This document shows positions 1-5,498 of a stretch of DNA of 5,498 bases, one piece after another. Below the pieces are notes generated by a model. It saw only the letters and a program-made list of their open reading frames with translations. It had not been told where the DNA came from and made no database searches. The position numbers and the translations under genes are program-made. The DNA lies in the NCBI GenBank assembly GCA_018239705.1, contig JAFEGS010000084.1, positions 1-5,498 on the forward strand. Reading direction: 5' to 3'. Each line of letters starts with the position of its first letter. Position 1 is the first letter of the stretch. This DNA is from Verrucomicrobiota bacterium (GTDB lineage Bacteria > Chlamydiota > Chlamydiia > Chlamydiales > FEN-1388).

Positions 1-662
1 TCGCCGGCCTTAGTGAAGAAGGCTTTGCAAAAGTCGGTCAAGCTATCTTCTCTATCAAACTTGTGGGAGCTCCAATGAAACTCTGTTGAGAGATTGCCAT
101 TTTTTTCTTTTTTAAAATAGGTAGGACAAAGTCCTCGCCGAAAGAAATTCCAGATGTTTTTTATGCTTGATTCTACCCGTTTGATTCCAAAGCTTTCCTG
201 GATCTCTTGGAGCGTATTTCTTAATAGTTTACTGCCTGCTTCCTTAATCTTGGGTGGGAGTGCTGTTTTTGCAACGTTAAGTAGATATTTTAATGGTGGT
301 ATTTCTTTATCATAGGCGGTGGTCATATCCACGCGCCCAAGATTAACGATTGGCTTATCAAGGACAGTCTCTACGCTGCCCTCTTCAATTTCAAACTCTC
401 TTTTTTCAGCTACAAAATTTTTCTCTACATTTCCAGCTTTAGCGAAGAGTGTACTTAAGATGTTGTTATTTTTAGTGAGGGTGAAGAGAAGGGTAACTTT
501 ATCGGGGCTCGCAGGAGCAGGGAGCGTGATTGTAAATTTGCCCTCTATGTCTGTCTTTCCTTTGTTGAAAAATGTTTGATTGCCGTTGTAGACGTTAAAC
601 GAACGCTCTCTAGCAAGCTCGTCATTGTTGTTATACAGTGTTGCTGAAATAATTGTACCCAT
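1..662 (-). CDS. N-terminal part of a protein with a carboxypeptidase-regulatory-like domain; function unknown
   Basis: The frame is open from an ATG at 662-660 to the left window edge (220 complete codons), so the C-terminus is missing. The start is well supported: GAGGAGG lies four bases upstream and a promoter-like element lies upstream of that. There is no signal peptide or obvious membrane segment. Residues about 2-65 look like a small beta-sandwich of the carboxypeptidase-regulatory or transthyretin type: alternating hydrophobic strands and the typical turn-strand motif TDIEGKFTITLP near residues 39-50. That is a family-level inference from the motif. Residues about 125-220 are helical then mixed, with a Trp/Phe-rich patch (IKNIWNFFRRGLCPTYF) followed by FHWSSHKF; I do not recognise this part. 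Such N-terminal domains usually serve as binding or folding modules attached to a larger enzyme or surface protein, and the real activity probably lies beyond the edge. Confidence 0.85.
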   Translation of the reverse strand, partial: MGTIISATLYNNNDELARERSFNVYNGNQTFFNKGKTDIEGKFTITLPAPASPDKVTLLFTLTKNNNILSTLFAKAGNVEKNFVAEKREFEIEEGSVETVLDKPIVNLGRVDMTTAYDKEIPPLKYLLNVAKTALPPKIKEAGSKLLRNTLQEIQESFGIKRVESSIKNIWNFFRRGLCPTYFKKEKNGNLSTEFHWSSHKFDREDSLTDFCKAFFTKAG

Positions 663-666
663 AGAT

Positions 667-673
667 CCTCCTC
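667..673 (-). promoter_or_regulatory. strong Shine-Dalgarno site for the leftmost gene
   Basis: GAGGAGG reads on the minus strand at 673-667, four bases before the ATG at 662. It is nearly a full anti-16S match and fixes the start of the partial gene at the left edge. The other starts in this window have only weak or no such sequence, so this gene is probably the best translated. Confidence 0.8.
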
Positions 674-693
674 TTATTAGATATGAACGATGG

Positions 694-723
694 AAAATAG
701 AGGAAATGTACTCCTGACGTCAA
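694..723 (-). promoter_or_regulatory. predicted sigma-70-type promoter of the leftmost gene
   Basis: On the minus strand TTGACG (723-718, five of six to TTGACA) is followed after 18 bases by TATTTT (699-694, four of six to TATAAT). Transcription would start near 687, giving a leader of about 25 bases before the ATG at 662. The -35 hexamer lies inside a near-perfect palindrome at 711-726 that could be an operator. The match is by eye only and no experimental support is implied. Confidence 0.5.
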
Positions 724-726
724 GAG
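711..726. promoter_or_regulatory. 16-base imperfect palindrome over the -35 box, candidate operator
   Basis: CTCCTGACGTCAAGAG is a dyad with seven of eight base pairs symmetrical (core TGACGTCA, outer CTC/GAG, one mismatched pair). It covers the TTGACG -35 hexamer of the predicted promoter of the leftmost gene, where a repressor dimer would block RNA polymerase. A TTCCTCT heptamer also occurs twice nearby on the minus strand (729-723 and 705-699). The regulator is unknown and no regulator gene is present in the window. Confidence 0.3.
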
Positions 727-818
727 GAATAATTATTTTAATCGAGTTATGAGATGGCAGTTGTTAGATGATCTCAAATGTTTTTAAATGAGAAAGCCAT
801 TTTCTATGATAAGACTCG

Positions 819-3782
819 TTAAAACTTGCGTTGCAGTAGTTCCATGATCCCATCTTCTTTCAGATTTCTTCCTTTGTACAGGCCTGTCATTTCTTTGTTC
901 AAATAGCTCCTTCCGCTATCGAAAATCTTCTTATTATTACTGCTGAGAAGTGCCTTGATAAAGTAGAGGAAGAGCGGGATGCGCTCTGGATTGCTCTCTT
1001 GTACATGTGGTGGTGAGAGTGTCAGAAGGGTAAAATAATTTTCCACATAAACCTCCCAGGACTCATGTGCAAAGACTGCTTGCAGCATGGGTGCAGTGAG
1101 GTTTAAGCGGAGAAGCTCTACATGCTGCGCCTCAGATGTAATGATCTTTTCTCTACTTGCTTTTACTAAAAGATAGAACATAATGTCTGCAAATTTCTCG
1201 CTCTTTGTTATGAATAACGCTATGAGCCTTTCTATAACCATTTTCACGAGAGGGTATCCCTTAACAGATGCATCCTTGTTGTCAAAGGTGATAAATTGTT
1301 TACCATCGCCCACGATGCATTCAACCAGTGCTGCTGTAAGAGGAATTCTATGTTCGGTACTGATAGATATCTCGTTATGATATAAACTATTTGAATGGAC
1401 CTGTACCGTTGCATCGGGCATTTCAAAAACAGCATCGATTAATTTGTTAAGTAGAGACATCCGTAGCTCATCATCATCCTTCCCGAAGAGTACTTTGGAG
1501 CTATTACGCATAATATCGCACATGGTGTGCAATGCCTCCGGCAGATGTGCATCGATCAGAAAATCTAGCACTTCGGTAAAGAGGGCATGTTGTTCTTGAG
1601 GTTGAAGAGGGTTGTTTTTCCATGCAAGAGTATGGGTCATCAATATCGTTTTATAGCAGTGGTGAGGATAGAGTTTAAAGAGACCAAGCTTTTCTATAAA
1701 GCGGTCGTAGAGCAATTTTGCAGCGTGTATATTGTTTTGGTATACTTGGGCAGTGCAGCAGCTTTTGCGAGAAAAAACCATTTTCTCAAAAATAGGTACC
1801 ACGAGCTCTCTCTTAGGGTTTCCTCTCAAGATGCCACCGATCAGCTGCGCTACAATTTCTAGTCGTACACTATTCTCTTTTTCGTCCCCGGATGGTGCAT
1901 CAAGCAGTGTGTGCATGATTGTAACAGCCATTTCAAAAAAATGGCTCTTCCAGCGCTCCAAATTCACTGGATTTGCCTGTTTCGTGTTCTTTGTTTCCAC
2001 TTGATCGGTCTCGCACCACAAAAGAGTGTCTATGGAATTCTTTGCGAGCTCTTTGTGGCCTTCTGTGATAACTACACAATAGGTGAGCCCAGACAGCGAT
2101 TCAAAAAATGATTTTACGCTATCGTTGTATGTACAGAGTATTTGGATTGCACGGCTTGTGGCAGCTTTTTCTTTTTCTGACTGTAGTTCTAATTTTGGAA
2201 GAAGCTCTTTATAAAAGTTGAAGGCATTTGTTTTGAGCAGTACGTCAGAGGCCTTAATGGATCGCTCGAGCACACCATCTAAAAAGCTCGCATACGCAAG
2301 TGGTAGCTCCTCTTTTGAAAAAATTTTGCCGATCTCTTTATGATCGAAAATAGAAGGCTCATTCAAGATCCGTACGCTATCAATGAGTTTCTCTCTGTTC
2401 AGTGAAGCTGCGACTGCCTTTTTCTTATTTTGTACACAGCCTAAAAGTGCCTTTAGCCAAAAGAGCAGGCTCTTTTCGTCAAAGTGCGGCGCGCAAGCGT
2501 TTAACAGATGGCAGCATCCCTCTGCAGTAATAGGAGAGTATTTTTTCAGCTCATTGGCTTTTTCCCACAAAGTGCTATCTTCGCTAACTGCCTTTTCTAG
2601 AATGAGAGATATCTTGTCAAAGTCCTGAATGCGGCAGAGAGCCACATCTAAGGCTATTTTAAAGCATGGCACTGCTGTATTGAGTGGAAGAAGGGAAAGG
2701 GCCAGAAGGTCCTCATCGAGTAGTTCTGGATCATCTGGAGCAAATGCTCCTCGATGAAGAAAGTAATGGGGGACTTTATCTTTTGCTGCTTTTGTACAGA
2801 CAGTCTTATTAAAGCTTTTCAGTACAGGCTTTGATATGCAATGTTCGAGCAGCGAAAGTGTAAGCTCTTGATCACTGAGGAGGGCCTGGTTCATCCACTG
2901 GTTCAGAATTTCGTCTGCTTCGTTAGGTAGAAACAGGGCTTTGATTTCTTTGGCGATGGTGGGAGCGACTTTTCGCAAGGCTATGGGAGCAAGCCGCGTA
3001 GCATCTTGAATAAAGGCCCATGCGATATCAGTAGATGGTTTTTTTTCTTGCATGGCCCTTTTAGTTAGGTCAAACTCAGTCAAATCTTTCAAAGCAAGCT
3101 GTTCATTGATTTTGGAAATGAATACGAAAAAGGGCCCAAAGGAAGGGCTTGATTGCGAAAGTGCCTTTTCAGTATGATCAAGAGGCGATTGATCCAATGA
3201 TAGGCTGGCAAGGTGGTTTGTGATGCCTTTGCCAGCAGAAAAGGTGATTGCAACATCGGGGCCAATGGCATTTGAGAAAACAAAGGTGATTTCTTGATTG
3301 AAAATAGTACTGATTTTTTTAAAAGCCAGTTCTCGAATCATGTATCGGAAGTGATTAAGATCTTCTACTCGAATATCATTAATGATAGGAAGCATATAGA
3401 GAAGAGATTCTACCACGATCGTGCTCACTTCCTCTAAAGAGGCAGCTGGAATCAAGAAATGGTAAGAGGTATTGCCATTCAACGCTGTATCATCATCTAT
3501 AGCGATCTTTCCTTTCATGAACGAGATGAGCTGTACAATCGAAAACTGCATGCGAAAATAGATGGAATCTGTCACTCGGTCAAAAGTGAAAGGAAAATAG
3601 GGCCCATAGGCATAGAGGAGTGAGTTAAAAGTGGCCAAAACATCACTTCTTTTCCATTCAGGAATTGTTCCCCACTCCTTTTTTATACCTATTAGACCAT
3701 AGGGAGGAACAGGAGCAAAATAAGCCAAATCGCGTTGTAGTGGATGCATATGATATCCATAGAAGATGGTGAAAACGATCAA
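819..3782 (-). CDS. large helical hypothetical protein, 987 residues, start uncertain
   Basis: I do not recognise a family. The frame runs from TTG at 3782 to TAA at 821-819. The first 70 residues are rich in aromatics and prolines (YFAPVPPYGLIG, YGPYFPFTF). From about residue 110 onward the chain reads as amphipathic helices with Leu/Ala/Glu/Lys patterning, for example around residues 285-480. That would fit an alpha-solenoid or scaffold-like protein, but no regular repeat length is visible by eye. No enzyme motif (Walker, kinase or protease triad) stands out. The start is in doubt. TTG at 3782 has no Shine-Dalgarno sequence, and the first ATG in frame is codon 12 at 3749, with only GGA before it. 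A hydrophobic coding stretch lies just upstream in another frame, so the true N-terminus may be a membrane anchor lost by a one-base shift (see 3779-3844). The gene follows the PPR-SMR gene in the same direction; any functional link is unproven. Confidence 0.8.
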   Translation of the reverse strand: MIVFTIFYGYHMHPLQRDLAYFAPVPPYGLIGIKKEWGTIPEWKRSDVLATFNSLLYAYGPYFPFTFDRVTDSIYFRMQFSIVQLISFMKGKIAIDDDTALNGNTSYHFLIPAASLEEVSTIVVESLLYMLPIINDIRVEDLNHFRYMIRELAFKKISTIFNQEITFVFSNAIGPDVAITFSAGKGITNHLASLSLDQSPLDHTEKALSQSSPSFGPFFVFISKINEQLALKDLTEFDLTKRAMQEKKPSTDIAWAFIQDATRLAPIALRKVAPTIAKEIKALFLPNEADEILNQWMNQALLSDQELTLSLLEHCISKPVLKSFNKTVCTKAAKDKVPHYFLHRGAFAPDDPELLDEDLLALSLLPLNTAVPCFKIALDVALCRIQDFDKISLILEKAVSEDSTLWEKANELKKYSPITAEGCCHLLNACAPHFDEKSLLFWLKALLGCVQNKKKAVAASLNREKLIDSVRILNEPSIFDHKEIGKIFSKEELPLAYASFLDGVLERSIKASDVLLKTNAFNFYKELLPKLELQSEKEKAATSRAIQILCTYNDSVKSFFESLSGLTYCVVITEGHKELAKNSIDTLLWCETDQVETKNTKQANPVNLERWKSHFFEMAVTIMHTLLDAPSGDEKENSVRLEIVAQLIGGILRGNPKRELVVPIFEKMVFSRKSCCTAQVYQNNIHAAKLLYDRFIEKLGLFKLYPHHCYKTILMTHTLAWKNNPLQPQEQHALFTEVLDFLIDAHLPEALHTMCDIMRNSSKVLFGKDDDELRMSLLNKLIDAVFEMPDATVQVHSNSLYHNEISISTEHRIPLTAALVECIVGDGKQFITFDNKDASVKGYPLVKMVIERLIALFITKSEKFADIMFYLLVKASREKIITSEAQHVELLRLNLTAPMLQAVFAHESWEVYVENYFTLLTLSPPHVQESNPERIPLFLYFIKALLSSNNKKIFDSGRSYLNKEMTGLYKGRNLKEDGIMELLQRKF

Positions 3783-3844
3783 AGAAGGATAACGAAAATA
3801 GGCGATAGAAGAAATAAAAGAAATAATTTTAACTTTTTTGACAT
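3779..3844 (-). other. 21-codon leader frame encoding a membrane-anchor-like peptide, possibly the detached N-terminus of the large protein
   Basis: ATG at 3844-3842 opens a frame of 21 codons ending in TGA at 3781-3779. The peptide begins MSKKLKLF and continues as an unbroken run of Leu, Phe, Ile and Val with one Ser-Pro: three lysines then a hydrophobic helix, the form of a signal anchor. The TGA overlaps the TTG start of the 987-residue frame (TTGA). That frame itself begins with hydrophobic residues (IVFTIFYGY). Adding one base in the short T run at 3783-3781 would join the two into one continuous helix of about 24 residues. It may therefore be a frameshifted N-terminus, a sequencing indel, or a translationally coupled leader peptide. 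No Shine-Dalgarno sequence precedes the ATG, and a promoter-like pair overlaps it, which argues for caution. Confidence 0.45.
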
Positions 3845-3853
3845 GTGTCGCAA
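3826..3853 (-). promoter_or_regulatory. possible promoter upstream of the large hypothetical gene
   Basis: On the minus strand TTGCGA (3853-3848, four of six) and TAAAAT (3831-3826, five of six) are separated by 16 bases. Transcription from here would start near 3819, inside the hydrophobic leader frame. It would leave that frame untranslated and support a start at TTG 3782 or ATG 3749. The region is A/T rich, so a chance match is quite possible. The alternative is read-through from the PPR-SMR gene, which ends only 38 bases before the leader ATG. Confidence 0.3.
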
Positions 3854-3882
3854 TACATCTGTTGCATTTCTAATGCCACTAG

Positions 3883-5145
3883 CTAGTTTTGAGTTACTTT
3901 CAATCTTCCTTTATTAGACCTATAAACTTCACAATTCAGATCCTTGTGATACTGCCTGATTTTGTCGCGGATAAAGTCCCTCATTGCATATGATTCATTT
4001 CTGTTATGGTTCCCTTTTCCTGTTATTAGAGTAATTTCGTCCCTGTTATTGTTTGAACTCTCTAGATACAGAACAAAAGAAATATAAGCCGCTCCATGAG
4101 TAAAACCGTGAAAGTTTAAAGTGCCATTATCTTCTTTCACGTTGAGGTACGAGGTAAAGAGTAGTTTGGCTTGGGTCATGCGTCCAACGTTCACTAACAG
4201 ATCAATTAAAGAATTAATTATCATCTCGTCCGGCAGCACGTTTGCCCTCCTCATTTCCTCTAGCACATCGTAGGCACCCCTCACGTCCCCTTGTCTTACA
4301 AAGAGATTGAGCAAAGAATTGAAGGTCACCGTGTCCGGCAGCACATTTGCCCTCTTCATTCCATCGAAACAAGCGTAGGCGGCATCCACGTCTCCTATTT
4401 TTACAAAAAGATGGATCAAAGAAGTGAAGGTCACCATATTCGGTAGTACATTAGCCTTCTTCATGTCCTCGAAACAGGCATAGGCGCCCCTCACGTCTTC
4501 TTTTTTTACAAAAAAATTGAGCAAAGAATTGAAGGTCACCCTGTCCGGCAGCACATTTGCCCTCTTCATTCCCTCAAAACATGCGTAGGCGGCATCCACG
4601 TCTCCCATTTTTACAAAGAGATTGATCAAAGAATTGAAGGTCACCGTGTCCGGCAGCATATTTGCCTTCTTCATTTCCTCTAGCATATCGTAGGCGCCCC
4701 TCACGTCCCCTTTTCTTGCAAAAAGATTGATCAAAGCATTGAAGGTCATCACGTTAGGCCGCACATTTGCCCTCTCCATTTCTTCTAGCACACTGTAGGC
4801 GCCGGCTTCATTTAACTGCCGGACATACATGTTCAGTATGGGAGTAAATGAAAAGGCGTCTGGGTGTAAATTTCTTCTTGGTAGTTCATCTAAAATTTCC
4901 CAGCATTTCCTTACATCGCCTCTTTTTGCAGCTTCTTTAATGCGAATATTATGCTGGACTAGTTGCGGATTAGACCACCCTTTTGCAGCTTGAGGTCTTA
5001 GTTGACCCATTGGCCTGAATACCTTTTTCGTTTCATGGCCTACTTTCCACTTCCTGCCCTGCCAGATCGATTCTTGACTTGCCTCCTGACATGATGTAGT
5101 ACGCGTTGGACCGCCATAAAATAAATCATTACTAATATTATGCAT
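3883..5145 (-). CDS. PPR-SMR protein: pentatricopeptide repeats with C-terminal Smr domain
   Basis: This 420-residue protein starts at ATG 5145 (weak AGG seven bases upstream) and ends at TAG 3885-3883. Residues 1-61 are polar and basic with no clear signal peptide. Residues 62-306 are seven contiguous, gapless 35-residue PPR motifs with consensus TVTFNSLINLFVK-GDV--AY--FE-MK-ANVLPD. Residues 307-341 are a degenerate eighth motif. Residues 343-417 match the Smr domain: LNFHGFT in place of LDxHGxT, the strand-loop ITLITGKGNHN (TGxG motif) at 371-381, a long helix, then NKGRLKV as the closing strand. PPR arrays bind single-stranded RNA base by base; Smr domains bind or cut nucleic acid, and the plant PPR-SMR protein SOT1 is an RNA endonuclease. 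The inferred role is a site-specific RNA-binding, processing or protecting factor, or an effector acting on host organelle RNA. The Asp of LDxH is Asn here, so cleavage is uncertain. The PPR part is certain, the Smr part very likely. Confidence 0.95.
   Translation of the reverse strand: MHNISNDLFYGGPTRTTSCQEASQESIWQGRKWKVGHETKKVFRPMGQLRPQAAKGWSNPQLVQHNIRIKEAAKRGDVRKCWEILDELPRRNLHPDAFSFTPILNMYVRQLNEAGAYSVLEEMERANVRPNVMTFNALINLFARKGDVRGAYDMLEEMKKANMLPDTVTFNSLINLFVKMGDVDAAYACFEGMKRANVLPDRVTFNSLLNFFVKKEDVRGAYACFEDMKKANVLPNMVTFTSLIHLFVKIGDVDAAYACFDGMKRANVLPDTVTFNSLLNLFVRQGDVRGAYDVLEEMRRANVLPDEMIINSLIDLLVNVGRMTQAKLLFTSYLNVKEDNGTLNFHGFTHGAAYISFVLYLESSNNNRDEITLITGKGNHNRNESYAMRDFIRDKIRQYHKDLNCEVYRSNKGRLKVTQN
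3886..4119 (-). other. Smr domain-coding segment of the PPR-SMR gene
   Basis: Residues 343-420 follow the Smr fold in order. They are LNFHGFTHGAAYISFVLYL (LDxH motif plus first helix), the strand ITLI, the TGKGNHN loop that matches the TGxG motif, the helix RDFIRDKIRQY, a strand (CEVYR), and NKGRLKV at the end. About 78 residues is the usual size for this domain. Asn344 replaces the conserved Asp of LDxH. The DNA is A/T rich here (about 36% G+C over 3901-4140, counted by hand) compared with about 46% in four lines of the PPR array, which hints that the two modules have different histories. Confidence 0.85.
4228..4962 (-). repeat. seven tandem 105-base PPR-coding repeats
   Basis: The units run on the minus strand at 4962-4858, 4857-4753, 4752-4648, 4647-4543, 4542-4438, 4437-4333 and 4332-4228, exactly 105 bases each with no insertions. 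A degenerate eighth unit follows at 4227-4123. Units 4 and 6 differ at only about 8 of 105 bases and share the inner sequence GDVDAAYACF. Units 3, 5 and 7 share DVRGAY. The array therefore also has a 210-base period, as expected from recent duplication of two-repeat blocks. Each unit folds as a helix-turn-helix. Residues 5 and 35 of units 1-7 are N/D, T/N, N/D, N/D, N/N, T/D and N/D. Confidence 0.95.
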
Positions 5146-5168
5146 AATAAAACCTAAATTGAACAGAT

Positions 5169-5198
5169 AGTATAAGGGTGAAGGTGTGTATTATACAA
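5169..5198 (-). promoter_or_regulatory. predicted promoter of the PPR-SMR gene
   Basis: On the minus strand TATACT (5174-5169, five of six) has TTGTAT (5198-5193, three of six) 18 bases upstream. It would start transcription near 5162, giving a leader of about 17 bases. A perfect TATAAT at 5195-5190 is a second -10 candidate but has no -35 match at 17 bases. Both lie in the 54-base gap after the stop of the gene to the right, where no terminator hairpin is visible, so read-through transcription is also possible. Confidence 0.4.
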
Positions 5199-5199
5199 T

Positions 5200-5498
5200 T
5201 CATTTTTTAACAGACATCCCTTTTATCATGACTTCGTTTAAGATCTCTCTTCCTCTTCTAGCGACTGTTTTATCATCGAGCGCACTGAGTGTGTCTCTAT
5301 AAGGCCCAAAGAGCTTTTCGAGAATTTCTACAGTTTTACCTGCCTTCACAGGAGGGCACGTCAAAAGGCGAGCGTAGCGGGTGAGGTACTCTTCCCAAGC
5401 GTTCATTTTGATGATCTTTTGTAGTAAGGGCGTAGTGAAGCAAAATCCGAGCATTTCTACATACTCATCAACATTTTTGAAGGTATGGTACGTAGCGG
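5200..5498 (-). CDS. C-terminal end of an unrecognised protein
   Basis: The frame is open from the right window edge to TGA at 5202-5200, giving 98 visible residues. An ATG at 5454 is available but has no Shine-Dalgarno sequence, and the frame continues upstream of it without a stop (KNVDEYVEMLGF), so I treat this as the tail of a longer gene. The visible part is charged and helical (ILEKLFGPYRDTLSALDD, GREILNEVMIKG) and ends in SVKK. There are no membrane segments and no recognisable catalytic motifs. It lies 54 bases upstream of the PPR-SMR gene on the same strand and could be co-transcribed with it. The function cannot be assigned from this fragment. Confidence 0.75.
   Translation of the reverse strand, partial: ATYHTFKNVDEYVEMLGFCFTTPLLQKIIKMNAWEEYLTRYARLLTCPPVKAGKTVEILEKLFGPYRDTLSALDDKTVARRGREILNEVMIKGMSVKK

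Noticed and set aside
319..579. Plus-strand open frame of 86 codons
   Set aside because: It is antisense to the well-supported partial gene at 1-662, has no ribosome binding site, and its translation resembles no protein; several similar plus-strand frames inside 1183-2628 are rejected for the same reason against the 987-codon gene.
791..805. AGAAA-GCCAT-TTTCT inverted repeat after the large gene
   Set aside because: Only five A/T-rich pairs with no G/C stem and no clear T tract; too weak to call a terminator.
3089..3283. Minus-strand 64-codon frame inside the large gene, and a similar one at 1244-1435
   Set aside because: Both are out-of-frame overlaps fully contained in the long frame on the same strand, with no sign of independent initiation.
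3779..3790. Programmed -1 frameshift signal at the leader TGA
   Set aside because: The bases CCTTCTTTGA do not form a standard X XXY YYZ slippery heptamer and no stable downstream structure was seen; a simple indel is the better explanation.
3864..3876. Small hairpin GCATT-TCT-AATGC after the PPR-SMR gene, next to the palindrome ACTAGCTAGT (3878-3887) at its stop codon
   Set aside because: The stems are short (five pairs) and A/T rich, and no U run follows on the minus strand, so it is not a rho-independent terminator.
4942..4948. UAUUCGC in the PPR-SMR message itself and UAUUCGA in the large gene (3375-3369), each six of seven bases of the predicted PPR target
   Set aside because: A fixed six-base match is expected a few times by chance in both strands of this window; I did not search exhaustively and neither site lies in a leader, so self-regulation is not supported.
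5200..5454. Complete 84-codon gene starting at ATG 5454
   Set aside because: The frame continues upstream without a stop to the window edge and the ATG lacks a Shine-Dalgarno sequence, so a C-terminal fragment of a longer gene is more likely.

Overview
All four genes in this window are on the minus strand, so it reads from right to left. It looks bacterial: the genes are long, uninterrupted and closely spaced (38 to 156 bases between them), at least one has a strong Shine-Dalgarno sequence, and hexamers resembling sigma-70 promoters sit in the right places. Lines counted by hand range from about 32 to 55% G+C. The central gene encodes a PPR-SMR protein, an architecture best known from plant organelles. 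This suggests, as inference only, a bacterium that lives with or inside eukaryotic cells (for example an environmental chlamydia or a Legionella-like gammaproteobacterium). No marker gene fixes the taxon.

Layout in transcription order. (1) 5498-5200 is the C-terminal end of an unrecognised protein that enters from the right edge. (2) 5145-3883 is a complete 420-residue protein. It has a basic N-terminal region, seven contiguous 35-residue pentatricopeptide repeats (PPRs), a degenerate eighth, and a C-terminal Smr (small MutS-related) domain. (3) 3782-819 is a 987-residue, mostly helical protein of unknown function with an odd start. Immediately upstream, in another frame, is a 21-codon reading frame encoding a lysine-rich, strongly hydrophobic segment. 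It would fuse to the large frame as one perfect membrane anchor if one base were added. (4) 662-1 is the N-terminal 220 residues of a protein that leaves the left edge. It starts with a beta-sandwich-like domain of the carboxypeptidase-regulatory type and has the best ribosome binding site and promoter of the window.

No RNA genes, transposases, CRISPR arrays or convincing rho-independent terminators were found. Short gaps would allow genes 1 to 3 to share a transcript, but each gap also holds a plausible promoter, and nothing in the sequences shows a common pathway. The main result is the PPR-SMR protein, a modular sequence-specific RNA-binding array joined to a nuclease-type domain. From its residue-5/residue-35 pairs its target can be predicted, tentatively, as 5'-UAUUCGU-3'.
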